Of a stretch of DNA of 64,000 nucleotides, positions 5,932 to 14,885 are shown piece by piece. Each line of letters opens with the position of its first letter. The first letter of the stretch is position 1. Source of the DNA: Demequina lignilytica (GTDB taxonomy: Bacteria; Actinomycetota; Actinomycetes; Actinomycetales; Demequinaceae); contig NZ_JAUHPX010000006.1 in the NCBI RefSeq assembly GCF_030418305.1, forward strand, positions 1-64,000. The letters run 5' to 3'. The notes below the pieces were generated by a model, which saw nothing but the letters and a program-made list of their open reading frames with translations, made no database searches and had not been told where the DNA came from. Both the position numbers and the translations under genes were made by a program.

Positions 5932-8586
5932 TCAGGACTTCTTGCGCGTGGTGGTCTTGCGCGCGGCGGTGCGGCGGGCCGGCTTCTTGGCCGGCCCCTT
6001 GGCGCGCTTCTCCGCGAGCAGCTCGTACGCCTTCTCCTCGGTCAGCGAGTCCAGCGTGAGGTCCTTGGGGATGGTCACGTTGGTGGTGCCGTCGGTGATG
6101 TAGTCGCCGAACCGGCCGGACTTCACCACCACGGGCTTCTCGCTCACCGGGTCCGTGCCGAGCTCCTTGAGCGGCGGTGCGGCGGTGCGGCCACGGCCAC
6201 GCTTGGGCTGCGCGTAGATCGCGAGCGCCTCCTCGAGGGTGATGCTGAGCAGCTGCTCCTCGGACTCGATGGTGCGCGAGTCCGTGCCCTTCTTGAGGTA
6301 CGGGCCGAAGCGGCCGTTCTGCGCCGTGATCTCCTCGCCGTCGTCGGCGACCCCGACCACGCGCGGCAGGCTCATGAGCCGCAGCGCGTCCTCGAGCGTG
6401 ACCGTCGTGAGGTCCATCGACTTGAACAGCGACGCCGTGCGGGGCTTGCCCTTCGCATCGTCCGGCAGCACCTCGGTGACGTACGGGCCGAACCGCCCGG
6501 CCTTCGCCACCACCGGCAGGCCGGACTCCGGGTGGGTGCCGAGCTCGCGCTCGTCGCCGCCCTGGTTCGCGAGGAGCTCCTCCGCCTTCGCGACGGTGAG
6601 CTCGTCGGGCGACAGGTCCTCGGGCACGGAGGCGCGCTGCTGCTCGCCGTCGACCTCGCGCTCGATGTAGGGGCCGTAGCGGCCCACGCGGAGGACGATC
6701 CCGTCGCCGACCTCGAAGGTCGAGTTCGCGCGGGCGTCGATGTCGCCCAGGTTCTCGGCGAGCGCCTTGAGGCCCTGGCCGCGGCCGTCCTCCTCCTCGC
6801 CCGAGCCGAAGTAGAACTCGCTGAGCCAGTCGAGACGCGACAGCTCGCCGTCGGCGATCCGGTCGAGGTCCTGCTCCATGTCGGCGGTGAAGTCGTAGTC
6901 GATCAGCCAGCTGAAGTGCTCCTCGAGCAGGCGGATGATCGCGAACGCGATCCAGTTGGGGACCAGCTGCTGGCGGTCGACGCGCACGTAGCCGCGGTCG
7001 ATGATCACGTCCACCATCGCGGCGTAGGTCGACGGGCGCCCGAGCTTGCGGTCCTCGAGCTCCTTGATCATCGAGCCCTGGGTGAAGCGCGGCGGCGGCG
7101 TGGTCGCGTGGGTCAGCGGCTCGATGTCCTCCGCGTCGACCTTCTGGCTCGCGGCGAGCTGCGGCAGCCGGGCGTCGCCCTCGCGGCCGACCTTCTGCTC
7201 GTCCTCCTCGTAGCGCTCCTTCTCGCGCGACTCCTCGTACGCGGCGAGGAAGCCGGGCTTGGTGATGATCGTGCCGGAGGCGGAGAACTCGACGGCGTGG
7301 TGCGCGGCGGTGGTGGCGCCGATGCGCACGGTCGACGTGGTGCCCTCGGCGTCCGCCATCTGGGAGGCGACGGTGCGCTTCCAGATCATCTCGTACATGC
7401 GGAACTCGTCGCCGCGCAGCTCCGAGCGCACCGAGTCGGGCGTGCGGAAGCGGTCGCCGGCGGGCCGGATCGCCTCGTGCGCCTCCTGCGCGTTGGAGTC
7501 CTTCGAGGCGTAGACGCGGGCGCTGGCGGCGACCGAGTCCGACCCGTACAGCTCCGCGGCCTGCGAGCGGGCCGCACGGACCGCCTCCGCCGACAGCGTC
7601 GGGGAGTCGGACCTCATGTAGGTGATGAAGCCCTTCTGGTACAGCCCCTGCGCCACCGACATCGCCTGGCGCGCGCTGAGGCGCAGCTTGCGGCTCGACT
7701 CCTGGATCAGGGTCGACGTGATGAAAGGCGCGGCCGGGCGGCGCTTGTACGGCTTCGAGTCGACCGAGGTGACGGAGAACGATGCCTCGGCCAGGCCCGC
7801 GGCGAGCGCGCCGGCGAGCGCGCCGGTCACGTGGACGACCTTGCTGTTGGTGAGGGCGCCGCGGTCGTCGAAGTCCTTGCCGGTCGCGACGCGCTTGCCG
7901 TCGACGGAGGTCAGCTTCGCGGCGAACGAGCGGCCGCGGTCCGGACCCTCCGTCGCGGTGAAGCGCGCGGCCAGGTCCCAGTACTCCGCGGACTGGAACG
8001 CCATGCGCTCCCGCTCGCGGTCGACCACCAGGCGCAGCGTCACGGACTGGACGCGGCCGGCGGACAGCCCCTGCTGGATCTTGCGCCAGAGCACCGGCGA
8101 GACCTCGTAGCCGTAGAGGCGGTCGAGGAGGCGACGCGCCTCCTGCGCCTCGACGAGCTCGGTGTTGACCTCGCGGGGCGCCGCCATCGCGCGCTCGATG
8201 CCCTCGCGGGTGATCTCGTGGAACGCGAGCCGCTTCACCGGCACCTTGGGCTTGAGGACCTCGAGCAGGTGCCAGGCGATCGCCTCTCCCTCGCGGTCCT
8301 CATCAGTCGCGAGGTAGAGCTCGTCGGCCTCCTTGAGACGCCGCTTGAGGTCCGTGATGATCTTCTTCTTGTCCGGGCTCACCACGTAGTAGGGGACGAA
8401 CCCGCCCGCGATGTCGATCGCGAACTTGCCGATGTCGCCCTTCTTCACCTCGGCGGGCAGCTCGGAGCGCTCGGCGAGGTCACGGATGTGCCCCACCGAG
8501 GCGACCACGTCGTAGTCGGCGCCCAGATAGCCGCCGATGGTCTTCGACTTGGTGGGCGACTCGACGATCACGAGCTTGCGGGCCAT
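5932..8586 (-). CDS. topA: DNA topoisomerase I
   Basis: 884 residues; type IA topoisomerase that relaxes negative supercoils through a 5'-phosphotyrosine intermediate. TOPRIM domain at the N-terminus (KLVIVESPTKSKTI; ATDEDREGEAIAWHL), active-site tyrosine in GFITYMRSDSP, and a C-terminal series of repeats with GRFGPYV, GRFGPYL and GRFGDYI, ending in a Lys/Arg-rich tail (KKPARRTAARKTTTRKKS) as in other actinobacterial enzymes. No zinc ribbons. The ATG at 8586 is directly followed by the conserved start MARKLVIVESP. Actinobacteria usually have a single, essential topA. Confidence 0.97.
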   Translation of the reverse strand: MARKLVIVESPTKSKTIGGYLGADYDVVASVGHIRDLAERSELPAEVKKGDIGKFAIDIAGGFVPYYVVSPDKKKIITDLKRRLKEADELYLATDEDREGEAIAWHLLEVLKPKVPVKRLAFHEITREGIERAMAAPREVNTELVEAQEARRLLDRLYGYEVSPVLWRKIQQGLSAGRVQSVTLRLVVDRERERMAFQSAEYWDLAARFTATEGPDRGRSFAAKLTSVDGKRVATGKDFDDRGALTNSKVVHVTGALAGALAAGLAEASFSVTSVDSKPYKRRPAAPFITSTLIQESSRKLRLSARQAMSVAQGLYQKGFITYMRSDSPTLSAEAVRAARSQAAELYGSDSVAASARVYASKDSNAQEAHEAIRPAGDRFRTPDSVRSELRGDEFRMYEMIWKRTVASQMADAEGTTSTVRIGATTAAHHAVEFSASGTIITKPGFLAAYEESREKERYEEDEQKVGREGDARLPQLAASQKVDAEDIEPLTHATTPPPRFTQGSMIKELEDRKLGRPSTYAAMVDVIIDRGYVRVDRQQLVPNWIAFAIIRLLEEHFSWLIDYDFTADMEQDLDRIADGELSRLDWLSEFYFGSGEEEDGRGQGLKALAENLGDIDARANSTFEVGDGIVLRVGRYGPYIEREVDGEQQRASVPEDLSPDELTVAKAEELLANQGGDERELGTHPESGLPVVAKAGRFGPYVTEVLPDDAKGKPRTASLFKSMDLTTVTLEDALRLMSLPRVVGVADDGEEITAQNGRFGPYLKKGTDSRTIESEEQLLSITLEEALAIYAQPKRGRGRTAAPPLKELGTDPVSEKPVVVKSGRFGDYITDGTTNVTIPKDLTLDSLTEEKAYELLAEKRAKGPAKKPARRTAARKTTTRKKS

Positions 8587-8746
8587 GGCACCTGACTTCT
8601 TCCGGATAGCGTCCTCCGGCACCGCTCGGGGGCCGGAACGCACTCAATATACATATGGGATGGGGCACCGCCACCGGGACTGTGGACGATGCAGGGGTGC
8701 CGCCACCCGCGCATCGTTCACCTTCCCGACACACCGCCGTGACACC

Positions 8747-9604
8747 ATGAGCGCCATGCAGCCCCTCCTTGACGCCGCCGCGCGCGCGGCCGTGGGCGAC
8801 GCGATGCGTCGCGTGGCCGACGCCGAGATCCGCCCCCGCTTCCGCGCCCTGGCCGACGGCCAGATCCACCTCAAGGGTCCCGGCGACTACGTCACGGAGG
8901 CCGACCTCGAGGCCGAGCTCGCGCTGACGCCGATGCTGCGCGCGATCCTCGACGTGCCGGTGGTCGGCGAGGAGGCGGCGTCCAAGGACGCGTCGGTCGA
9001 GGACGTGCTCGCGACCGACGAGGTCGCCTGGACGGTCGACCCCGTGGACGGGACCGCGAACTTCGTGGCCGGGTCGGAGACCTACGCCGTGATGGTCGGG
9101 CTGGTGGAGGCCGGCCGCCCGGTCGGCGGGTGGATCCTGCAGCCCGAGACCGGCCACCTGTACGAGGGTCTCGAGGGGGTCGGCGCGTTCGTCGACGGCC
9201 GACCGCTGCCGGGCGTCGCGCGCACCCGCGCGGCCGAGGTGCGTGCCGCGGTCGCCGACCTGCCGCAGGGCGCCGTGTCCGTGAAGTACGCGGCCGACGA
9301 GGTCCGCGAGGGCCTCATCGCGGCCGAGCGCGAGCTGGGCGACTACGCGCAGCTGCGGATGTGCGCCGGCTTCGACTACACCGACCTGGTCACCGAGCAG
9401 GTCGGCTACCTGGTCTACACGCGGGCCAAGGCGTGGGACCACGTCCCGGGCGCGGCCATCGCGGCGGAGTGCGGCTACACGGTCGGCCGGGTCGACGGCA
9501 GCGGCTACGTCACCGCGCAGACGGCCGGGGCGCCGCTGCTCGCCGCCCGCACCGACCACTGGGAGTCGATCCGCGAGGTCCTCGCGCGCCACCTCGCGGT
9601 CTGA
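8747..9604 (+). CDS. Inositol monophosphatase family protein
   Basis: 285 residues. Contains the lithium-sensitive phosphatase motifs: VVGEEAA (metal-binding Glu), DPVDGTANF (catalytic/metal motif) and the C-terminal WDHVPGAAI, where the Asp completes the metal site. Hydrolyses a phosphate monoester such as inositol-1-phosphate, histidinol phosphate or PAP; which one cannot be told. The ATG at 8747 is the first of two close Met codons and no strong RBS is seen. Divergent from topA across 160 bp that include an A+T-rich stretch (8646-8657). Confidence 0.92.
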   Translation: MSAMQPLLDAAARAAVGDAMRRVADAEIRPRFRALADGQIHLKGPGDYVTEADLEAELALTPMLRAILDVPVVGEEAASKDASVEDVLATDEVAWTVDPVDGTANFVAGSETYAVMVGLVEAGRPVGGWILQPETGHLYEGLEGVGAFVDGRPLPGVARTRAAEVRAAVADLPQGAVSVKYAADEVREGLIAAERELGDYAQLRMCAGFDYTDLVTEQVGYLVYTRAKAWDHVPGAAIAAECGYTVGRVDGSGYVTAQTAGAPLLAARTDHWESIREVLARHLAV

Positions 9605-9625
9605 TCCGCCGCCTGACACCCCTGC

Positions 9626-9728
9626 CCCGGACAGTCCGCACGGAACTGAGCCCGACACGCCGGGTCGGACTCCGCATCGGCCGCGAGCGCTCGGCGTGTC
9701 GCGGCGAGATCCGTGCGCAGTGTCCGGG
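9626..9728. repeat. Palindromic repeat element A (103 bp)
   Basis: Outer arms CCCGGACAGTCCGCACGGA (9626-9644) and its complement at 9710-9728 match at 17 of 19 positions; inner arms CGACACGCCG (9653-9662) and CGGCGTGTCG (9692-9701) match perfectly. The same motifs recur in element B (38952-39049). It lies between convergent genes. No coding potential. Confidence 0.8.
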
Positions 9729-9784
9729 CGGGGGGGACCAGGGGCGGGGCGAAGGGGCCGGTCCGGCCGCGCCGGGACAGCACG

Positions 9785-9814
9785 ACGGGAGGGCCCCCGA
9801 AGGGACCCTCCCGT
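9785..9814. terminator. Bidirectional terminator
   Basis: Stem ACGGGAGGG / CCCTCCCGT (9785-9793, 9806-9814) with a 12-nt loop, between the convergent inositol phosphatase-like gene and the membrane protein gene at 9829-10518. No U tract, as is common in high-GC bacteria. Confidence 0.6.
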
Positions 9815-9828
9815 GTGAGGCGTGCCGC

Positions 9829-10518
9829 TTACGCGGTCGCGAGCTCGGTCTCCTCGACCTTGGCGGTCGCCTTGCGGGCGACGTCGCCGGAGATCCAGAA
9901 GAGGCCGGCGCCCAGAGCCAGGAACAGCAGGCCCAGGCCGGAGATCATGCCGACGATGCCGAGGCCCAGCTTCAGGGTCGACGCGGTGACCGAGCCGACG
10001 CCCAGCTCGCCGAACAGCGCGTGAGCGGTCGGGTTCCAGGCCTGCGCGCGGGCCGGGCCCTCGAGCGGGTGCATGCGGTCGAAGTCGGCCCAGTACTTGC
10101 CGTCGGTCGGAACCTCGTAGGTGCCGGCCTCGAAGGTCTCACCGTTGTACTCGACGGCCTCGTCGAGGGTCACCGTGGTGGTGCCGTGGAGGGTGTGGTA
10201 GCCCACGAGCGCCATCTGGTACATGTACTCGGAACCGGTGTTCACCAGCGGGTCGTTGGGGTCGAACTCGGACTCGACGACCTTGTAGCCCCAGTCGTCG
10301 ACCAGCAGGCTCATGATGCCCTCGGCGCCCTCGACGGTGCCGCGATCGATGAGGACGCCGTCCTCGTTGTAGGTGAGCTGGACGTTCTGAGCCTCGGAGA
10401 ACTTCTGCAGCGAGTTCTGACCCGCCTGGACCTCCGTGAAGGCGTAGATGCCGGCGCCGATGAAGCCGAGTCCGGCGAGCGCGAGGACCGCGCCGATGAT
10501 GCGCAGCTTGGTGACCAT
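9829..10518 (-). CDS. Conserved membrane protein with two terminal helices
   Basis: 229 residues: an N-terminal membrane helix (about 6-28), an extracytoplasmic domain of about 135 residues (TYNEDGVLIDRGT, GSEYMYQMALVGYHTLHG) and a C-terminal helix (about 190-212). Members of this actinobacterial family are often misnamed LigA dioxygenase; no dioxygenase fold or metal site is visible. AAGGA lies upstream of the ATG. Its 5' region (10519-10700) carries several TGACAC/TGTCA motifs. Function unknown. Confidence 0.8.
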   Translation of the reverse strand: MVTKLRIIGAVLALAGLGFIGAGIYAFTEVQAGQNSLQKFSEAQNVQLTYNEDGVLIDRGTVEGAEGIMSLLVDDWGYKVVESEFDPNDPLVNTGSEYMYQMALVGYHTLHGTTTVTLDEAVEYNGETFEAGTYEVPTDGKYWADFDRMHPLEGPARAQAWNPTAHALFGELGVGSVTASTLKLGLGIVGMISGLGLLFLALGAGLFWISGDVARKATAKVEETELATA

Positions 10519-10649
10519 GGGGATTTCCTTTCCTTGGGGACGGCCCTTCTTTGGACCTCCGGTGTGTTGCTGCGCCAAGCGTCTCGCGCGTCGTTGCGTA
10601 ATTCCCGGGACCATGTGCCCGATTTGACACGAAATCGTGAAGCGTCGGT

Positions 10650-10691
10650 GTGACACCCCTCACGTAGCAGGTGTTATGTCACTAGATGACA
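10650..10691. promoter_or_regulatory. TGTCA/TGACA operator-like cluster
   Basis: A 15-bp palindrome TGTCACTAGATGACA (10677-10691) and a further GTGACAC at 10650-10656; TGACAC also occurs at 10625. They lie upstream of the membrane-protein gene starting at 10518, within the 382-bp interval 10519-10900, and look like a repressor or activator site. The cognate regulator is unknown. Confidence 0.4.
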
Positions 10692-10817
10692 CGTCACCAC
10701 TCCCCGAATCACGCACCCAGGGCTCTCAGCGAACTCTGAGCGACAGTTGCCAAATAGTGGTCCCCGACCATCCGGCGGGACCCCCGCGGTGCCCGACGCG
10801 CCGTCGCGCACAGCAGA

Positions 10818-10847
10818 ACGGCCGCCCTCCCGAGGGAGGGCGGCCGT
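10818..10847. terminator. Strong terminator hairpin after nrdG
   Basis: Perfect 14-bp stem ACGGCCGCCCTCCC / GGGAGGGCGGCCGT with a 2-nt gap, 54 nt beyond the nrdG stop on the minus strand. Confidence 0.75.
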
Positions 10848-10900
10848 GGATCCGGACCTGGGGCGCGAGCCCGCTGCGCGCGGGGGGTGCGGCGCGGGCG

Positions 10901-11626
10901 TCAGCGACGCGCGAGGTCCGGGAGGTCGTCGTGGCGGATCACGTCGTACATGCCGCGGCGGCCGAGCTCGGCGCGGTAGGAGTCGGACACCCCGCCGGGG
11001 CGCGCCTGCTGCAGCACGGGGGCGTGCGCGCCGCGCCGGATCACCTCGCGCACCGCGGCGAACACGTCCTCGCGCGAGTGCACGGTGGGGTCGATCGTGA
11101 GGCGCACCTCGTAGTCGACGCCGGAGTGCTGGACCAGCTCGAGCGACGTCCACGCCTTGACCCCGGACACCTCCTGCCCGGTCACCTCGGCGTAGCGCTC
11201 GGGTGCCGCCTTGATGTCGATGCCGACCCAGTCGACCTCCGACAGCACGGCCGCGAGCTTCGCCGGGTACGCGCCGGCGGTGTGCAGGCCGACCTGGAAG
11301 CCCATCTGCTTGACCGCGCGGATGGCGGCGACCAGGCCGGGCTGGCGCGTCGGCTCTCCGCCGCTGAAGACCACGGACTCCACCATGCCGCGGCGCACCT
11401 CGAGGAAGTCGACCACGTCCTGCCACGTCACCGATCCGGCGGCGGTCGAGTCCTGCAGCGCGGGCTGGTGGCAGTACGTGCACGTCCACGGGCAGCCCTG
11501 GAGCAGGATGGTGACGGCCGGACGGCCCGGCCAGTCGCCGGTGCCGATCGGGGTGATGTCGGCGATCGACAGCGAGTGCGGGGTCATCTGCTCGATGGCC
11601 TGGACGTCGATCTCGGTGGTGGACAT
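10901..11626 (-). CDS. nrdG: Anaerobic ribonucleoside-triphosphate reductase activating protein (radical SAM)
   Basis: 241 residues. Radical SAM enzyme that installs the glycyl radical on class III ribonucleotide reductase. The CX3CX2C iron-sulfur motif is seen in GCPWTCTYCHQP, followed by SGGEPTRQPG. AGGAGG lies just upstream of the ATG. The reductase subunit gene nrdD is normally adjacent, but the upstream gene here is a methyltransferase and no nrdD occurs in the window. It may activate an NrdD encoded elsewhere or another glycyl-radical enzyme. A small leaderless ORF precedes it. Confidence 0.88.
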   Translation of the reverse strand: MSTTEIDVQAIEQMTPHSLSIADITPIGTGDWPGRPAVTILLQGCPWTCTYCHQPALQDSTAAGSVTWQDVVDFLEVRRGMVESVVFSGGEPTRQPGLVAAIRAVKQMGFQVGLHTAGAYPAKLAAVLSEVDWVGIDIKAAPERYAEVTGQEVSGVKAWTSLELVQHSGVDYEVRLTIDPTVHSREDVFAAVREVIRRGAHAPVLQQARPGGVSDSYRAELGRRGMYDVIRHDDLPDLARR

Positions 11627-11693
11627 GGGGCGTGCCTCCTGGTGGCGGATCCGGCCGGACCGCGGGATCTCCGCGGGGGTTCCGGACCCTGGT

Positions 11694-11870
11694 TCAGCCG
11701 TCCGTTCCCGCGGACGGCTCGGTCGGGCGTGCGTCCGGGTGGGACGCGGCGCCGTGGGTGTGCGGGTGAGGGGTCGTGGCCCCGAGCGTCGCGACGATGC
11801 GAGCGGTGTCCGGTCGACGGTCTCCCCGCCTGCGCGGGAGGGGTGTGCAGCCGTTGCACCTCGGGGTCAT
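11694..11870 (-). CDS. Possible small leaderless ORF upstream of nrdG
   Basis: 58 codons starting MTPRCNGCTPLP, with a CxxC pair near the N-terminus and a His/Pro-rich middle (TPHPHTHG). The ATG is 6 nt after a TACCCT box (minus strand, 11882-11877), the spacing of the leaderless starts elsewhere in the window. GC at third positions is about 86 percent, a little lower than in certain genes. It ends 67 nt before the nrdG start. It could be a leader peptide or a small metal-binding protein; it may also be chance. Confidence 0.35.
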   Translation of the reverse strand: MTPRCNGCTPLPRRRGDRRPDTARIVATLGATTPHPHTHGAASHPDARPTEPSAGTDG

Positions 11871-12008
11871 AAATCCAGGGTAGGAAGCGCGGCGGAAGGC
11901 CGGTCCGGACCCTGGTCCCGGGTTTTCGAACGGTCCCTCACGGACCGGTGAACCACCCCTATGGCGCCTCGCAAACGCCCCCCATGGGAGCGTCAAGCCG
12001 GGTAAAGA

Positions 12009-13520
12009 TCAGTCCGCGGCCGGCGTGAGGAAGCCGTCCGCGACCAGCTCCCGGATCGCGGGGACCAGGCCCTCGATCATGACGCCCGACGGCACGTCGA
12101 GGAGCGCGGCGAGCGCGTGCGCGATCTGCCCGGCCGCGAGCTCGCCGTCGCACGCGCCGACGAAGCCCGCGAGGGCCGTGTCCATCGATATCGAGCGTCC
12201 GAGCCCGGCCCCCTGGCGCAGCAGCAGGTGCGACGGGTCGGCCTGCAGCACCGGTCCGTACGACTCCCGCGTGACGTCGGCGGCGACCGTCCAGCGTGCG
12301 TCGAGAAGCGCCTGGTCGGACAGCGAGGCGACCAGGTCGTGCGCCGCGAGCGCGTCCACCAGGTACGCACCGAACGGCTCCTGCAGCGCCCCCTCGTGCT
12401 GCTCGAGCCGCCGCAGCGTCGGCGCGCCGGAGAGCGGCCGTCGCAGCAGCACCATCCCGAAGCCGACGGCGGTGACCCCCCGCGCGTCGAAGTCGCTCAG
12501 GTAGGCCTCGTACGCGTCCTCGAACGCCGCCCGACCGCGTTCGGGCGTCACCCCGGCGTCGCGCAGCCAGGTCTCCGCGTACTCCGCGGCGTCGAGCTGG
12601 TCCCGCTCGATGACCCAGGCGTCGAGCGGCACGGGCGACGCGGCGAGCCACGCCTCGAGGCCGTCGCCCCACCCTCCGCCGTGGATCTCCCAGTTGCCGA
12701 GCATCTGCGCGACGCCGCCGGGGGCGAGCACCGAGCCGACCGAGGAGATCAGCCCCGAGACGATCCCGTCGCCCTGGACCCCGGAGGCGCGGTACTCGAA
12801 CTCCGGCGTCCCCGGCGGGGTGATGACGAACGGCGGGTTGGAGACCACCAGGTCGAACCGCTCCCCCGCCACGGGCTCGAGCATCGACCCCTCGCGCAGG
12901 TCCCAGGCGCCCGCAATGTTGAGCGCGCGGTTGAACTCCGCGAACGCGAGCGCCCGACGCGAGATGTCGGTGGCCACCACCGCCCGCGCGTGCTGCGAGG
13001 CGTGCAGCGCCTGGATGCCGCAGCCCGTGCCCAGGTCGAGCACCCGCCCGACCGGGCTGCGCATGGTCATGCCGGCGAGCGTCAGCGAGGCACCGCCGAT
13101 CCCGAGGACGTGGTCCGCCTCGAGCCGCTCGCCCGTGACGTCCTCGCCCAGGTCGGACGCCACCCACCAGCGCGCCTCCCCGTCCGCGGTGGTGGTCTCG
13201 TAAGGGCGCAGGTCGACGCGCGCCCGCGCCTCTCCCGCGCTCAGCTCGACCAGGCCCATCGCGGCGGCGCCGTCGGCGCCCACGCCGGGCAGCGCATCGT
13301 CCAGCCGCGCGACGGGCACGGCGTCGCCCAGCAGGAACACGCGCGTGAGCGTCGCCTCCGGGGTGGACGATGCGCGGGCGGCCAGGCGCGCCGGCAGCAC
13401 CTGCTCGCGGGCGAGGGCCCGCGTGGCGCGCTCGCCGCACACGGCCTCGACGGCGTCGACGGTCCAGGTGGCGAGGGAGGCGCGGAGCGCGTCGGCGCGG
13501 TCGAGCTGAGGCGTGGTCAC
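12009..13520 (-). CDS. Class I SAM-dependent methyltransferase, PrmC/HemK-like
   Basis: 503 residues. The central domain has motif I LDLGTGCGIQAL and motif IV VVSNPPFVITPP; NPPF enzymes methylate amide or amine nitrogens (e.g. Gln in release factors, or nucleobases). A large N-terminal part (about 150 residues) and a C-terminal part (about 190 residues) are outside the catalytic core, as in actinobacterial homologues of unassigned substrate. The GTG start follows a TAGCCT box by 6 nt, which fits a leaderless promoter located at the end of the upstream gene. Confidence 0.85.
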   Translation of the reverse strand: MTTPQLDRADALRASLATWTVDAVEAVCGERATRALAREQVLPARLAARASSTPEATLTRVFLLGDAVPVARLDDALPGVGADGAAAMGLVELSAGEARARVDLRPYETTTADGEARWWVASDLGEDVTGERLEADHVLGIGGASLTLAGMTMRSPVGRVLDLGTGCGIQALHASQHARAVVATDISRRALAFAEFNRALNIAGAWDLREGSMLEPVAGERFDLVVSNPPFVITPPGTPEFEYRASGVQGDGIVSGLISSVGSVLAPGGVAQMLGNWEIHGGGWGDGLEAWLAASPVPLDAWVIERDQLDAAEYAETWLRDAGVTPERGRAAFEDAYEAYLSDFDARGVTAVGFGMVLLRRPLSGAPTLRRLEQHEGALQEPFGAYLVDALAAHDLVASLSDQALLDARWTVAADVTRESYGPVLQADPSHLLLRQGAGLGRSISMDTALAGFVGACDGELAAGQIAHALAALLDVPSGVMIEGLVPAIRELVADGFLTPAAD

Positions 13521-13526
13521 AGCACG

Positions 13527-13532
13527 AGGCTA
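13527..13532 (-). promoter_or_regulatory. -10 box, leaderless promoter of methyltransferase
   Basis: TAGCCT on the minus strand, 6 nt before the GTG at 13520; it overlaps the stop region of the peptidase gene. Confidence 0.45.
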
Positions 13533-14885
13533 GCCGCGCATCCACGCCTCGTCGGAGGCGAGCAGCGCGCGGTAGAACGCGACGCCGCGGCCGAGCGACT
13601 CGACCTCGACCTTCTCGTTCGGCCCGTGCACGGCGGCGCGCTGGTCGCTGCTCATCCGGAGGGGCGCGAAGCGGTAGGTGGGGCCGAGGTGCGCGAGATG
13701 CCGCGAGTCGGACGCCGCGAGCATGACGTAGGGCACCACGAGCGCGTCCGGGTACGACGCCGCGACCGCGCCCGTGAGGGCCGTCCAGGCGGGGCTGTCT
13801 CCGCGAGGCGACACGGGCGACGGCTCCGAGGGCTCCTCGATGTCGATCCGGACGCGGGGATCCCGGATCACGCGTCGGACGTGCGCCACCGCCTCATCGA
13901 CGCCGGAGCCCACGGCGACCCGGATGTTGAGCGTGGCGGTGGCGGACGTCGCGAGCACGTTGTGCGCGGGGGATCCGCGCAGCTGGGTGATGGCCACCGT
14001 GGTGCGGGTCATCGCCGCGAGCTCGGCGCCCAGGCGCGGCAGCAGCCGTGCGAGCAGCCAGCGCAGCGCGCCCGCGCGGCGCATCACCGCGCCCCTCGCC
14101 CCGCCCAGCCGCGAGCCGACCGCCTCGAGCAGCTCGACGTTGACCGGGTGCAGCGCGGAGGGGTGCGGGTGCGCCTCGATCCGGCCGAGCGCGCGGGCGA
14201 GGATCCCCGGCGCGGACTCCCGCGGCGGCGTGGACGCGTGGCCGCCCCTGCCCTCCACGGTGAGCGTCACGTCGACGATCCCCTTCTCCGACGCCCCGAT
14301 CACGGCCGCCTCGCCCTCGAGGCCCGGGAAGGCGCCGAGCGTCACGGCGCCGCCTTCGTCGAGGATGAGCGCGGGCGCGACGCCGCGCGCCTCCAGGAGC
14401 GTCGCCGCCTGGATCGCGCTGTCGCCGTGGGACTCCTCGTCCGCGCCCAGCGAGAGGTACAGGTCGCCCGGCGGCGTCCACCCCTCGCCGAGCAGGGAGT
14501 CGACGGCCTCCAGCGCGACCGCCAGCGCGCCCTTGTCGTCGAGGGTGCCGCGGCCGTGGACCCACCCCTCCGAGATCACGCCCTCGAACGGGCCGTGCTC
14601 CCAGCCCTCGGCGGCCCAGTCCTCGGGCACGGGCACCACGTCCTGGTGGGCCATGAGGACCACCGGGGAAGCGCCGCCGCCGGGTATCCGGATGAGCAGG
14701 CCCGCGCGGCCGACAGTCTCGACCTCGTGAGCGAAGACCCGGGGGTAGAAGCCGCGCAGCGCGGCGCGGAAGGTCGCGAACGTGGCGGCCGTCGCATCGT
14801 CCAGCGGCCCGTGCGGCGGCGTGATGGTCGGTACGCGCACCAGCGCGGCCAGGCGGGACGCCACCTCCGGGGCGGCGGGGATCAC
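13530..14885 (-). CDS. M20 family metallopeptidase
   Basis: 451 residues. Zinc-dependent carboxypeptidase or deacylase of the M20/DapE/ArgE group: LMAHQDVVPVP (His ligand), GRGTLDDKGAL (bridging Asp), LGADEESHG (catalytic Glu and ligand Glu) and late HGPNEKVEVES (His ligand). Dimerisation domain between about residues 200 and 320. Substrate unknown. The GTG start overlaps the MFS stop (GTGA at 14885-14882), so transport and hydrolysis are translationally coupled; the pair may handle one peptide or acylated amino acid (inference). Confidence 0.9.
   Translation of the reverse strand: MIPAAPEVASRLAALVRVPTITPPHGPLDDATAATFATFRAALRGFYPRVFAHEVETVGRAGLLIRIPGGGASPVVLMAHQDVVPVPEDWAAEGWEHGPFEGVISEGWVHGRGTLDDKGALAVALEAVDSLLGEGWTPPGDLYLSLGADEESHGDSAIQAATLLEARGVAPALILDEGGAVTLGAFPGLEGEAAVIGASEKGIVDVTLTVEGRGGHASTPPRESAPGILARALGRIEAHPHPSALHPVNVELLEAVGSRLGGARGAVMRRAGALRWLLARLLPRLGAELAAMTRTTVAITQLRGSPAHNVLATSATATLNIRVAVGSGVDEAVAHVRRVIRDPRVRIDIEEPSEPSPVSPRGDSPAWTALTGAVAASYPDALVVPYVMLAASDSRHLAHLGPTYRFAPLRMSSDQRAAVHGPNEKVEVESLGRGVAFYRALLASDEAWMRG

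Noticed and set aside
5866-8595. 909-codon open frame on the plus strand opposite topA
   Set aside because: Antisense shadow of a certain gene; high GC keeps stop codons rare. No RBS and composition fits the complement of topA.
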